DNA of 64,000 nt from Cloacimonetes bacterium UBA5835 (GTDB lineage Bacteria; Cloacimonadota; Cloacimonadia; Cloacimonadales; Cloacimonadaceae), in NCBI GenBank assembly GCA_002432865.1, contig DJGX01000049.1:1-64000 (forward strand), written 5' to 3'. The position numbers and the translations under genes are program-made. Under the pieces are notes generated by a model. It searched no databases. It worked only from the letters and a program-made list of their open reading frames with translations, and had not been told where the DNA came from. This document shows positions 7,346 to 16,114 of this stretch, piece by piece; the stretch's first letter is position 1, and every line of letters starts with the position of its first letter.

Positions 7346-8995
7346 TTACATCTTCTCCGGAGCACTAATTCCCATCAGCTCAAAACAAATTCCCATAACC
7401 TTTTTTACCGTAAACAGTAACATTAACCTTGAATGGGTAAGAGCAGGGCTTTTGGGATTTACTATTTGGTATCTTTCATAATAATGATGAAGTAAAGAAG
7501 CAAGCTCTTCCAAATATGTTGTTAAACGATGAGGCTCTCGATGAACAGCTATCAGAATTAACAGTTCAGGCAGGTCTGCCATTTTTTGGATTAATGCCAG
7601 TTCTTCTGGTTTGGTCAGTTTATTAGCCATATCTTTTGTAAAGTGTTTAGGAAACAACTTTTCGCTGCGAGCTTTTTTGATTATATTGCAGATACGGGCA
7701 TGAGCATACTGACAATAATACACAGGGTTTTCGTTATTTTTCTTTAGCGCTAATTCCAAATCAAAATTAAGATGAGCATTTGCCTTACGAGCAATGAAAA
7801 AATAGCGAGCGGCATCTTTACCTACTACACTTATGAGCTCATCCATAGTAACGATTTTTCCTGCGCGTTTACTCATTTTTACTCTTTCGCCGCTTTCGAA
7901 AATATTAACCTGCTGCAGGAAAATAAATTCCAAGATAGAATCGTCATAATTCAAAGCACGAAAGGCAGCTCTGATTCTGGGAACATAACCATGATGATCA
8001 GGGCCGAAAATATCAATCAATTTTGTAAAACCGCGTTGGATTTTAGTTAAATGATAAGCAACATCTGGAACAAAATATGTGATGGATCCATCAGATTTCA
8101 TCAATACTCTATCTTTATCATCGCCATATTTTGTGCTGCAAAACCAGATAGCATCTTCTTTTTCGTAAGTACAATCTGCTTCAGTTAGATAGGAAAGAAC
8201 TTCTTCAACTACTCCTTCTGAGCGTAAAGTTTTTTCCGAAACCCAGCCTTCAAAAACCACACCAAATTTTTCCAAAGAATTTCGTTGCATTTCTAAAAGC
8301 TCGGAGAGGGCAAATTCTTTCAAGTGTTCCAGACGGTCTTTTTCTGGCATCATAAAAACTCGGGTGCCTTCTAAAGCATTCAAACGGTGTGCGAGATGTT
8401 TTACATACTCGCCATGATATGCTTCGTAAGGGAATTCACCTATTTTTTCTCCGTGAATTTCTCGTAAACGCAATTCCAGCGATTCTGCTAAAATATCAAC
8501 TTGGTTACCTGCGTCGTTAATATAAAACTCTCTGGCAGGGTTATAACCTACATATTTCATAATCCTATAAATAGTATCACCAAAAGCTGCGGCACGGGCA
8601 CTAACAATATTTAAGGGGCCTGTTGGATTGGCACTTACAAATTCCAAAAGTACTTTTTCTCCGTTGCCAAAATCGCTTGATCCGTATTCTTGATTTTTGT
8701 ATATCTCCCAAAAAACCTGCTGATATAAAGAAGGTGCAAGATGAAAGTTAATAAAACCGGGCTTGGCAATTTCCACCTTTTTGTATGCCTTATTCTTTTT
8801 CAGTTCTTTAACTATTTTTTCCGCCAGCTGCATTGGATTTTGCTTATTTTCTTTGCCTAAAACTAAAGCGGCATTGGTAGAATAATCGCCAAATTCAGGG
8901 TTATTTGGAATTTCCACAGTAAATTCCTTCTCATGGCTTAGTTTTAGGGTATCTAAAGCCTCAATGATGTTATTACTAAGAAGTTGTTTTATCAT
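7346..8995 (-). CDS. argS: Arginyl-tRNA synthetase
   Basis: Class I synthetase of 549 residues that charges tRNA-Arg. Visible parts are the N-terminal additional domain (1-about 90), the catalytic Rossmann domain beginning LLEFVSANPTGPLN, the insertion with REFYINDAGNQVD, the KMSKS loop as RVKMSKRAGK, and the C-terminal DALR anticodon-binding domain. Oddly, the HIGH signature, usually HVGH in ANPTGPLHVGHGR, is NIVS here (PTGPLNIVSAR), losing both histidines, while the KMSK loop is intact. It may be a lineage-specific variant rather than a defect, because the gene is full length and embedded in an essential operon between rsfS and rimI. Confidence 0.95.
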   Translation of the reverse strand: MIKQLLSNNIIEALDTLKLSHEKEFTVEIPNNPEFGDYSTNAALVLGKENKQNPMQLAEKIVKELKKNKAYKKVEIAKPGFINFHLAPSLYQQVFWEIYKNQEYGSSDFGNGEKVLLEFVSANPTGPLNIVSARAAAFGDTIYRIMKYVGYNPAREFYINDAGNQVDILAESLELRLREIHGEKIGEFPYEAYHGEYVKHLAHRLNALEGTRVFMMPEKDRLEHLKEFALSELLEMQRNSLEKFGVVFEGWVSEKTLRSEGVVEEVLSYLTEADCTYEKEDAIWFCSTKYGDDKDRVLMKSDGSITYFVPDVAYHLTKIQRGFTKLIDIFGPDHHGYVPRIRAAFRALNYDDSILEFIFLQQVNIFESGERVKMSKRAGKIVTMDELISVVGKDAARYFFIARKANAHLNFDLELALKKNNENPVYYCQYAHARICNIIKKARSEKLFPKHFTKDMANKLTKPEELALIQKMADLPELLILIAVHREPHRLTTYLEELASLLHHYYERYQIVNPKSPALTHSRLMLLFTVKKVMGICFELMGISAPEKM

Positions 8996-9006
8996 TTATT
9001 ACTCTC

Positions 9007-9342
9007 TTACGATGTTTTATTTACAAATTTGGTAAGAAGGTCGTCTATGTGATAATACTCTCTTGTTTCAGGTAAAAAAATATGCACAATCAATTCTCCA
9101 ATATCAATCAAGACCCAATGTCCATATTCCAGACCTTCTTTACTAAGCAGCTGCAGATGGTTTTTCTTAGCCATCTCCATAAGGTAACTGGCTATAGCTT
9201 TATTATGAATATCAGCAGTGCCTTCGCAGACGACTATTGTATCTGTATAATCGCTTTTTTCTTCAACATCATAGATGCGTATATTTTCTGCTTTTTTTTC
9301 TTCCAGCCAGGAAATAACGGCTGTTAATTTATTGTTTTCCAC
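9007..9342 (-). CDS. rsfS: Ribosomal silencing factor
   Basis: A 111-residue RsfS/Iojap (DUF143) protein, which binds ribosomal protein L14 and blocks subunit joining when nutrients are short. Family marks are VVCEGTADIHNKAIASYL near the middle and YGHWVLIDIGELIVHIFLPETREYYHIDDL at the end, here quoted only in part: WVLIDIGELIVHIF. Length is typical. It overlaps the preceding LytR_C-type gene by one base and lies 11 bases before argS. Confidence 0.92.
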   Translation of the reverse strand: MENNKLTAVISWLEEKKAENIRIYDVEEKSDYTDTIVVCEGTADIHNKAIASYLMEMAKKNHLQLLSKEGLEYGHWVLIDIGELIVHIFLPETREYYHIDDLLTKFVNKTS

Positions 9343-9806
9343 TAATCTCTTCTTCCTTTTTTGGGTATAAATTGCTCATAATCTCTGCCGACGATAATTT
9401 CAAAATCAGCACTATAATATTCATTGTAAGCACTTGTCCATCGCTGGATTCCGGTCATTTTTTTCAATCGTTCCAAATCCTGCATATCTCCTTTACGAAT
9501 AACGATAATGGTTTTATCATAAATCGGCTTCGGAGTTTGTGACAAACTGACTACTTCAATATTCTTATCCTTCAGTGCTGAAGCAAAATCCGCAGCTAAA
9601 TGTTCATAACCACAACCATTAGTAACTACTATCTTAATTGATGGAAGCTGGTCTTCTTCGTATCCAGTTTTGGGCTCAATAGCTTTATTTCTTAATCCAA
9701 AGAAGAGCACAACTGCTGCCGTAGCAACAAGAATAAGGATAATCGGAAACCAAATTTTCCTTCTTGGGGGCAAGTTATTTTCAGGCGGGTTATTTGTCAA
9801 ATTCAA
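9342..9806 (-). CDS. Membrane-anchored LytR C-terminal-domain protein
   Basis: A 154-residue protein with one N-terminal membrane segment (about residues 19-40, IILILVATAAVVLFFGL) and a C-terminal domain beginning SIKIVVTNGCGYEHLAADFA, which matches the LytR C-terminal (LytR_C) fold: a V-x-V-x-N-G-x-G start followed by an alternating alpha/beta pattern. No LytR-CpsA-Psr catalytic domain is present. It would sit in the periplasm anchored to the inner membrane; its role is not known. In many bacteria a LytR_C or LCP gene precedes rsfS, and the arrangement here agrees. It overlaps the HIT gene upstream by four bases. Confidence 0.7.
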   Translation of the reverse strand: MNLTNNPPENNLPPRRKIWFPIILILVATAAVVLFFGLRNKAIEPKTGYEEDQLPSIKIVVTNGCGYEHLAADFASALKDKNIEVVSLSQTPKPIYDKTIIVIRKGDMQDLERLKKMTGIQRWTSAYNEYYSADFEIIVGRDYEQFIPKKGRRD

Positions 9807-10339
9807 CCGTTAATCTCTTTATTTTTTATAAGGTTGGCAAATTCAGGAGCCAGTTTATTATAGGCATTTTCGAAAGATTCCGGAATTACTCTTTCACCAC
9901 CAATCACGCTCATAAAATTACTATCACCATTCCAACGCGGAACAATATGAATATGAATATGTTCTGCAATTCCAGCACCAGCAGCACAGCCAAGATTAAT
10001 ACCAATATTTATTCCGTCGCAGTTATACACGCGAGTTAAGATCTGTTCTGTATCTTTTAATAAAGAACACATTTCCAGCCAGATTTTATCATCCAAATCG
10101 GTTATAGATGCAGAATGCTGATAGGGGATAATCATTAGGTGACCATTGTTATAGGGATAGCGATTTAGCATTACATAGCAATTTTTAGCTCTATACACAA
10201 TCAGGTTTTCTTTGTCATTATCAAGATTTTGGCAACGGCAAAAAATACACTCATCCGTTTTCTCCCCTAAAATATAATCCAATCGCCAGGGTGAATAAAG
10301 GTAGTGTTTATCCATATTATTATCGTTTTGATTATTCAT
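9803..10339 (-). CDS. HIT family hydrolase or phosphorylase
   Basis: A 178-residue histidine-triad protein. An N-terminal C-x-x-C (ECIFCRC) suggests a metal site, the mid part reads VMLNRYPYNNGHLMIIPYQH, and the triad is HIHIHIV within GIAEHIHIHIVPRW. This arrangement is typical of HIT proteins related to Ap4A phosphorylase and galactose-1-phosphate uridylyltransferase. The substrate is probably a dinucleoside polyphosphate or nucleotide ester. The start at 10339 (ATG) is chosen because the longer frame begins with TTG at 10354; both overlap the end of the glmU-like gene. Confidence 0.85.
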   Translation of the reverse strand: MNNQNDNNMDKHYLYSPWRLDYILGEKTDECIFCRCQNLDNDKENLIVYRAKNCYVMLNRYPYNNGHLMIIPYQHSASITDLDDKIWLEMCSLLKDTEQILTRVYNCDGINIGINLGCAAGAGIAEHIHIHIVPRWNGDSNFMSVIGGERVIPESFENAYNKLAPEFANLIKNKEING

Positions 10340-11360
10340 ACTGTGTCTCTTCAATTATATGAGAGCCATAATGTAAAATGTGGTGTTCAGGTAAAACAGC
10401 GTTAACCAATACATTATAACCTTGCATAATGGCTTCTGTAGAAACATCACTATTTTCCAGTAAGCAACAGGGACCAATAATGCATCCCTTTTCCAAAGTA
10501 CATTTTCCTTTGATAACTGTGTTCTGATAGATTTCTACATCAGGTTCGATTATCACATCATCACCTATATAGACGCTGGCAGGATTATGAATGATAACTC
10601 CGTTATTTAGCCATTTTTTACGGATACGGCCTATATAGATATCTTCCAAAGCGGCCAATTCTTCCAGAGAATTTACTCCTGAAACTTCCATCAGATCTTC
10701 CAAAACTACATTGGAGATTTTTTTTCCTGCTCTGGATAAGATTTCAACTGTGTCGGTGAGATAATATTCTCCTTGATGATTATTATTAGAGGTCTGCTTT
10801 AAGGAAGTAAATAGGTCTTTTGCCTTAAAACAGTAAATGCCGGTATTCCATTCCTTAATTTTTCTTTGTTCATCGGTGGCATCTTTAAATTCTTTTATTC
10901 CACAAATTTCGCCTTCTTTATTGCGTAAAATTCGTCCATATTTTCCAGGGTCATCTAGAAAGGCAGTTAAAATTGTGCAGGATGCCTGTTCTTCTTTATG
11001 CTTTTCATAAAGTCGGATAAGTGTATCAGCAGTAAGTAACGGAACATCTCCACATAAAATTAGAACATCCTGATCATAATTAGTAAACATAGGTTCGGTA
11101 ACGATAACGGCATTTCCTGTTCCTAATTGCTCTTGTTGTTCCACAAATTCTATCCTCTCGTTATCTTCAAGAGCGGCTATAACATTATTTTTCATATAAC
11201 CAACTACAATAAAGACCTTGTTACACTTCGTAGCTAAAGCAGTATTTACCACTCTTTGAATCATTGGCTTATCTGCAATTGGCATAGTCACTTTAGCACG
11301 TTCGGATTTCATCCGAGTCCCTTTTCCTGCAGCCAGAATTATCGCTGCCAGATCATTCAT
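10332..11360 (-). CDS. glmU: UDP-N-acetylglucosamine pyrophosphorylase, GlmU-like with shortened hexapeptide domain
   Basis: A 342-residue sugar nucleotidyltransferase. The signature AAGKGTRMKS near the N-terminus, QEQLGTGNAV, LILCGDVPLL and the EWNTGIYCF and GEYYLTDTVEIL segments are those of the GlmU uridyltransferase domain. The left-handed beta-helix following it is only about 90 residues (hexapeptides such as VIIHNPASVYIGDDVIIEPD in part), whereas full GlmU is about 450 residues. The acetyltransferase active site is therefore absent, so the protein probably makes only the uridylyl transfer and acetylation must be done by another enzyme. GGGAGG before the ATG lies inside folK and the genes overlap by eight bases. 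Confidence 0.85.
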   Translation of the reverse strand: MNDLAAIILAAGKGTRMKSERAKVTMPIADKPMIQRVVNTALATKCNKVFIVVGYMKNNVIAALEDNERIEFVEQQEQLGTGNAVIVTEPMFTNYDQDVLILCGDVPLLTADTLIRLYEKHKEEQASCTILTAFLDDPGKYGRILRNKEGEICGIKEFKDATDEQRKIKEWNTGIYCFKAKDLFTSLKQTSNNNHQGEYYLTDTVEILSRAGKKISNVVLEDLMEVSGVNSLEELAALEDIYIGRIRKKWLNNGVIIHNPASVYIGDDVIIEPDVEIYQNTVIKGKCTLEKGCIIGPCCLLENSDVSTEAIMQGYNVLVNAVLPEHHILHYGSHIIEETQYE

Positions 11361-11856
11361 TATGTTCCTCCCTTGCTAGTAATTCATAATATATTTCATT
11401 AATGGTTTTGTGCAAAACGGGATGGATAGCATCAGGAATAAGTTCATTTAATAAACGTAAGATAAATTCCCGATTTTGTAAATCCGGATGGGGAATAATA
11501 ACCTGGGGCCAGGGTTTTTTTAATGGAGATTTTCGGCTATCCAAAACTAAATCACCTGCTAAAAGGATATCTATATCTATATTACGAGGGCCCCATTTAA
11601 TCCTTCGCAAACGTCCCATAGACATTTCAATATATAAAAGATTTTCCATTAAGTCCTGCGGGTTATCATTACTTTCAATCTCAAGCACCTGATTAACAAA
11701 ATCCGGCTGATTTAACATTCCATAAGGTTTTGTTATTATTCGGCTTGATTTACGGAGAATGCTTATTCCAGATTCGGTAGACAATTGATAGATGGCTTTA
11801 TCCAATTGACTATTGGGGTCGTCTAAATTGGATCCAAGACAAAGATGATAGATCAT
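11353..11856 (-). CDS. folK: 2-Amino-4-hydroxy-6-hydroxymethyldihydropteridine pyrophosphokinase
   Basis: HPPK of folate synthesis: transfers pyrophosphate from ATP to 6-hydroxymethyl-7,8-dihydropterin. The 167-residue protein starts with LCLGSNLDDP, has the pterin/ATP motif as MGRLRRIKWGPRNIDIDILL (typical R-x-x-x-x-G-P-R-x-I-D-x-D-I-L) and HPDLQNREFIL. Length is normal. It follows folB by two bases and overlaps the glmU-like gene, so folB-folK forms a folate pair inside the large operon; folP and folE are not in the window. Confidence 0.94.
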   Translation of the reverse strand: MIYHLCLGSNLDDPNSQLDKAIYQLSTESGISILRKSSRIITKPYGMLNQPDFVNQVLEIESNDNPQDLMENLLYIEMSMGRLRRIKWGPRNIDIDILLAGDLVLDSRKSPLKKPWPQVIIPHPDLQNREFILRLLNELIPDAIHPVLHKTINEIYYELLAREEHNE

Positions 11857-11858
11857 AA

Positions 11859-12236
11859 CTATGCATTATCCTTTTGGTTATTTCTATCCCTGCTTAGGAT
11901 TACTTCCACAGATTTTAAATTACCTTGAATAGGTACAGAGGGTTTGTGAATACATATTGTTAGCTTTTCCAGTAAAGGAAAATCCGCAAGTAATTTATCT
12001 GCTATGGTATTAGCACAATTTTCCAGCAAATAGAACTGCTGGCTTTCCATTATTTCCTTTATTTCTAAGTACACTTTGGTATAATCTATAGTATCTTCCA
12101 ACCTCCGAATACCTTTATCTATAGAGGAATTGGTATATAAGGTTACACTAACAATAAATCTTTGGCCTAAAGTCCGTTCTTCTTCCTGGACTCCATGATA
12201 TCCATAGAATACCATTTCGTTAAGTTTAATTTTCAC
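11859..12236 (-). CDS. folB: Dihydroneopterin aldolase
   Basis: A 125-residue FolB that cleaves 7,8-dihydroneopterin to 6-hydroxymethyldihydropterin and glycolaldehyde. Family marks: MVFYGYHGVQEEERTLGQRF at the N-terminus, DTIDYTKVYLEI, LLENCANTIAD (the catalytic Glu region) and ICIHKPSVPIQG. It overlaps the RseC-like gene by four bases and precedes folK by two, which supports the folate pathway assignment. Confidence 0.94.
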   Translation of the reverse strand: MKIKLNEMVFYGYHGVQEEERTLGQRFIVSVTLYTNSSIDKGIRRLEDTIDYTKVYLEIKEIMESQQFYLLENCANTIADKLLADFPLLEKLTICIHKPSVPIQGNLKSVEVILSRDRNNQKDNA

Positions 12237-12643
12237 AATTTCCTCGCAACGCTTATTTTCAAGCGTTTGCCATATTTTTTATCGATTAACCGTACTATTC
12301 TGAAGGATAAACCCATAGCAACAAAACCTATTAAGATAGACACAAATTCGATGAACCATAGCGACGCTATGATAAAACCCAAAAATAAAAATATTATAGG
12401 TACACCAAAAACTAACAAGGACACCAGAGTTCTACCTACAGGAGAAATATCTAATTGAACTCTATCGTTCACTTGTAAGGGAAGATCGGTTATGATTTCA
12501 AATTTCGTAGGCTCACTTTCTTTGAAACAAAAACCACGCATTGTACAACTTTTACAGCCGCCTCCAGGTTTTATTTCTACTGTAACACAGTTACCTTCAA
12601 CCTTTGTAACAATACCGCTATCTTCAATAATTTCTGCATTCAT
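12233..12643 (-). CDS. RseC/MucC-like membrane protein
   Basis: A 136-residue protein of the RseC (SoxR-reducing system) family. The N-terminal part has the cysteine pattern GGGCKSCTMRGFCF, a probable metal or Fe-S site, and two membrane helices follow (about residues 76-98 and 100-118). In proteobacteria RseC helps reduce SoxR or modulates sigma-E; in anaerobes RseC-like proteins accompany Rnf/Rsx electron transport. No rnf genes are in this window. It is embedded between hldE2 and folB with overlapping codons. The precise role here is open. Confidence 0.75.
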   Translation of the reverse strand: MNAEIIEDSGIVTKVEGNCVTVEIKPGGGCKSCTMRGFCFKESEPTKFEIITDLPLQVNDRVQLDISPVGRTLVSLLVFGVPIIFLFLGFIIASLWFIEFVSILIGFVAMGLSFRIVRLIDKKYGKRLKISVARKL

Positions 12644-13125
12644 TGTTGTGTACCTTGTTTAATTCGCTCTATAATATTAGTACTGCTTAAGCCGGCGATA
12701 AAATTCAAGGAATAAACTTTTCCTCCTGCTTTTTGTACAATATCAGCGCCTACGATTTTTTCTATAGGCCAATCTCCACCTTTAACTAACACATTGGGTT
12801 TAATCAGGTCTATCAGTTCGTAAGGTGTATCCTGTTCAAAGATACATACATAATTTACCATTTCCAAAGCTGCCAAAACAAGGGCTCGCTCATTTTCTGG
12901 AATAATAGGACGCTCATTTCCCTTTAGGCGTTTTACGGAGGCATCACTATTAACTCCAACAATCAGAACATCTCCCATCGCTTTGGCTTTTTCTAAGTAT
13001 AGAATATGTCCCAGATGTAAAATATCAAAACACCCATTAGTAAATATAATCCGTTTTCCCTGTTTGTGCAAGTTTTCACTTAGTTCGGCAATTTGATTGT
13101 AAGGAATAACTTTAGTATGGAGCAT
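12640..13125 (-). CDS. hldE2: D-glycero-beta-D-manno-heptose 1-phosphate adenylyltransferase
   Basis: Nucleotidyltransferase domain of the heptose pathway, encoded as a stand-alone gene. The motif IIFTNGCFDILHLGHILYLE carries the HxGH signature (HLGH), followed by VGVNSDASVKRLKG and a C-terminal ISSTNIIERI-like GLSSTNIIERI. It makes ADP-heptose for the lipopolysaccharide inner core, so an outer membrane is implied. The ATG at 13125 is chosen; the longer frame to 13158 begins with GTG and runs further into hldE1. It pairs with the kinase gene upstream, which in enterics is fused to it as HldE. Confidence 0.92.
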   Translation of the reverse strand: MLHTKVIPYNQIAELSENLHKQGKRIIFTNGCFDILHLGHILYLEKAKAMGDVLIVGVNSDASVKRLKGNERPIIPENERALVLAALEMVNYVCIFEQDTPYELIDLIKPNVLVKGGDWPIEKIVGADIVQKAGGKVYSLNFIAGLSSTNIIERIKQGTQQ

Positions 13126-14104
13126 TAAAGCTATCCAAGATCTCTTTTGTAGTAACACTTGCAGTGCCTTTTTTAGCTACAGCAACTGCAGCTGAATGAT
13201 TAGCAATCAAGGCAGCGGATTCTATATCGGAATTAAAAAGATAAGCTAAAGTTAATGCACTGATAACTGTATCTCCTGCACCAGAAACATCATAAACTTC
13301 ACGAGCGAAACTTGGTAGATGTTTTACTGCTTTATTCCCTGTAAATAAGTACATTCCATCACTACCTTTGGTTACTACCAGATATTTAACATTCATTTTT
13401 TGGCGTAATTCTTCTGCAGACCTCTCAAAATCGTCTTCATCCGTAAATATCCTTCCATAATAACTTTCCAGTTCACGGTAGTTAGGCTTAAAAATTTCAA
13501 CTCCGCCATATGAACTGAAATTTAAGTACTTAGGGTCTACAGCCACCAGCTTATTATGTTTCCTGGCTAACTGTAAAACATCATTTATCAGATCAAAACT
13601 TAACAAACCTTTATTATAATCCTCAATCAATAATGCATCACAAGATGGCATTATTTTGGTAAGATATGCATAAATTTCTTTCTGGATATTTTCATCAAGC
13701 TCTGAAACATCTTCTCTATCTAAACGAACTATTTGTTGACTTACAGAGCCGATACGGGTTTTTAAAGTAGTTGGCCGTGAAGAATCCAAAAAAATCCCTG
13801 AAGTGGACATTTCCTTATCTTTCAGCTGAGTAATTATAGTAGTTGCTTGAGTATCTTTTCCACATACACCAACCAAACTTACTTGGGCACCAAGAACTTT
13901 AAGATTTAATGCTGCATTAGCAGCTCCCCCTAAACGATAATCGGCAGAATTTACTTCTATTATAGGAACAGGGGCTTCTGGAGAAATGCGTTGAACTTTT
14001 CCCCATAAATATTCATCGAGCATAATATCGCCAAGTACAATAATATGACGATGTTTAAAACTCTCCAGGATCTCTTCAAGTTTTTCAGGTATAATTGAGT
14101 GCAT
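13112..14104 (-). CDS. hldE1: D-glycero-beta-D-manno-heptose-7-phosphate kinase
   Basis: A 330-residue PfkB/ribokinase-family kinase, phosphorylating heptose 7-phosphate at C1. The N-terminal stretch IIVLGDIMLDEYLWGKVQRI and the glycine-rich RLGGAANAALNLKVLG are typical of RfaE domain I. The C-terminal catalytic motif is VYDVSGAGDTVISAL, with the base Asp in GAGD. It overlaps purF upstream and hldE2 downstream. Together the two supply ADP-heptose; gmhA, gmhB and hldD are elsewhere. Confidence 0.93.
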   Translation of the reverse strand: MHSIIPEKLEEILESFKHRHIIVLGDIMLDEYLWGKVQRISPEAPVPIIEVNSADYRLGGAANAALNLKVLGAQVSLVGVCGKDTQATTIITQLKDKEMSTSGIFLDSSRPTTLKTRIGSVSQQIVRLDREDVSELDENIQKEIYAYLTKIMPSCDALLIEDYNKGLLSFDLINDVLQLARKHNKLVAVDPKYLNFSSYGGVEIFKPNYRELESYYGRIFTDEDDFERSAEELRQKMNVKYLVVTKGSDGMYLFTGNKAVKHLPSFAREVYDVSGAGDTVISALTLAYLFNSDIESAALIANHSAAVAVAKKGTASVTTKEILDSFNAPY

Positions 14105-15473
14105 CAGGAACTCCTATAGGATAATTGCCGTCGAAACAAGCATAACAATAATGTTCTGGGCAGTGGACACAGCTTTGTAAATCACGCAATGATAAATGTA
14201 CCAGAGTATCCACACCGGTTATATCACGAATTTCATCAAGGGTTCGTCGATTGGCTACCAATTCATGTTTTGTGGGTGTATCAATTCCATAAAAACAACT
14301 GTGCTTAATTTGAGGGCTGCCAATGCGTAAATGAATTTCTGCAGCTCCTGCTTCTTTAATCAAATCCACAATTTTGCGAATAGTAGTTCCTCGAACAATG
14401 CTATCATCTATTAGCACAATTCTTTTGCCATTAAAGAAATTCGGTAGGACATTGAATTTTTGACGGACACTTTCATCGCGAACCGTCTGTTCGGGTTTAA
14501 TAAATGTTCTGCCAATATAGTGGTTACGAATTAAACCTAAAGATAAAGGTATTCCACTTTGATTAGCATAGCCTAAACCGATAAAATTGGATGAATCGGG
14601 AACCGGAACTACCAGATCAGGATTCAATCCTTCGTCTTGTCTTGCTAAAGCTGCACCTATTTTTTCACGAACTTGATATACATTTTCTCCAAAATGAAAA
14701 CTATCGGGACGGGAGAAGTATATCTGTTCAAAGATGCAATGTTTTTCACATTTATTAATGCGATAGAGATTGGGATCATTTTCCAGAATCTGTACACCCT
14801 TTTCATTCACTTTAATTATTCCGGCAGGGGGTACTTCTTGTCTATCTGTAACTCCTAAAGTATCCAAAGCGCAACTTTCTGAGGCTACAATAATTGTCCC
14901 TTCGGGTGTTTTTCCCCAAGTCATAGGACGAATACTATAAGGATCTCTAAACATATATAATTCTGTGGGTGTGCATAAAACACTGGAATAGGCACCCAAG
15001 ATATCTTTCATCAAATGCCTGATAGCGTCTGTGATTTCTTCCTGATAATGCAATAAACGATAAGCAATATATTTTACCAGAAGTTCACCATCGTTATCAC
15101 TTTTAAAATATACTTTCTCAGCTTCCAGTGCTTTTCGCACTTGAGCATAATTTACAATATCACCATTGGAAGCAAGAGCATAGCAGGGTCCTGATAGTGT
15201 TTCCACTAAATGCGGTTGTGTATTAAATTCCGTTGCACTTCCTTTAGTAGGATAACGAACATGCCCAATAGCTATATTTCCTGGTAAAGCTGAAAGCTGT
15301 TCATTATGAAAAACCTCTTTTACCAGCCCCATCTTTTTATGCAAACGGATAAGAAATCCATCACCGACTGCCATACCACAACTTTCCTGTCCTCTATGCT
15401 GTTCTGCAAAAAGACCTACAGCAGCAACACGGGCAGCGTTATTATTTCCATAAACGCCGATTATTCCACACAT
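14085..15473 (-). CDS. purF: Amidophosphoribosyltransferase
   Basis: First committed enzyme of purine synthesis, making 5-phosphoribosylamine from PRPP and glutamine. The 462-residue protein starts MCGIIGVYG, so the catalytic Cys follows Met directly and no propeptide is encoded. The N-terminal glutaminase has RGQESCG and IGHVRYPT; the PRPP loop is RIVLIDDSIVRGTT. Cysteines near the middle (CEKHCIFEQ) and the C-terminus (CVHCPEHYCYACF) fit the Fe-S-type PurF of Bacillus. It is eight bases after plsY and overlaps hldE1 by 20 bases. No other pur genes are nearby. Confidence 0.95.
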   Translation of the reverse strand: MCGIIGVYGNNNAARVAAVGLFAEQHRGQESCGMAVGDGFLIRLHKKMGLVKEVFHNEQLSALPGNIAIGHVRYPTKGSATEFNTQPHLVETLSGPCYALASNGDIVNYAQVRKALEAEKVYFKSDNDGELLVKYIAYRLLHYQEEITDAIRHLMKDILGAYSSVLCTPTELYMFRDPYSIRPMTWGKTPEGTIIVASESCALDTLGVTDRQEVPPAGIIKVNEKGVQILENDPNLYRINKCEKHCIFEQIYFSRPDSFHFGENVYQVREKIGAALARQDEGLNPDLVVPVPDSSNFIGLGYANQSGIPLSLGLIRNHYIGRTFIKPEQTVRDESVRQKFNVLPNFFNGKRIVLIDDSIVRGTTIRKIVDLIKEAGAAEIHLRIGSPQIKHSCFYGIDTPTKHELVANRRTLDEIRDITGVDTLVHLSLRDLQSCVHCPEHYCYACFDGNYPIGVPDALNYT

Positions 15474-15481
15474 TTTAGGTT

Positions 15482-16114
15482 CTAATTTCCTTTTTTGGTA
15501 AATTTAAGCTTAGATTCAGACCCATTTATTAAACGTTCTAGATTGCTTTTATGCTTCACCACAATTAGTAAAACGGCTACCGAAATCAAAAGTAGGGTTG
15601 CATAATCTGCTTTCTCTGCTTTTAGTAATATTGCTAAACTATGTGTATGAAAAGCCATAGCTGCACATATTGAAGCTAACGAAACATAATGGAAAAGCAC
15701 AACAACAATCAAAAAAACAAGAATAGCCATTGATAAACTGATAGGTGCTATGGCTAAAAAAACACCTGCTGCTGTAGCTACACCTTTGCCACCTTTAAAT
15801 TTTAGATAGACAGGAAACATATGTCCCAAAATTACAAAAAGTGCAATTATGGATACAAAAGAGTTATCCTTTCCTAAAATAGACATAGCTAACAGCGTTG
15901 GAAAATAACCCTTGGCTACATCCAAAAGGAGGACAAACAAGCCGGTAACAGTTCCAAAAGCTCTTAAAGCATTGGTAGCTCCAATATTTCCACTACCTTC
16001 TTTACGGATATCTTTTCTATGCAATAACTTGCTTACTATCAATCCGTTAGGAATACTACCTATCAGATAAGCAGCTATCAAAAATATCCAGGGTAGGAAT
16101 TTGGGATAATTCAT
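15482..16114 (-). CDS. plsY: Acyl-phosphate:glycerol-3-phosphate acyltransferase
   Basis: A 210-residue integral membrane enzyme that acylates glycerol-3-phosphate from acyl-phosphate, the first step of phospholipid synthesis. The three family motifs are seen: GSGNIGATNALR, DVAKGYFPTLLA and GHMFPVYLKFKGGKGVATAAG. At least five hydrophobic segments are present. It abuts der by one base, an arrangement (der-plsY) that is very common in bacteria, and is followed by purF. Confidence 0.95.
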   Translation of the reverse strand: MNYPKFLPWIFLIAAYLIGSIPNGLIVSKLLHRKDIRKEGSGNIGATNALRAFGTVTGLFVLLLDVAKGYFPTLLAMSILGKDNSFVSIIALFVILGHMFPVYLKFKGGKGVATAAGVFLAIAPISLSMAILVFLIVVVLFHYVSLASICAAMAFHTHSLAILLKAEKADYATLLLISVAVLLIVVKHKSNLERLINGSESKLKFTKKGN

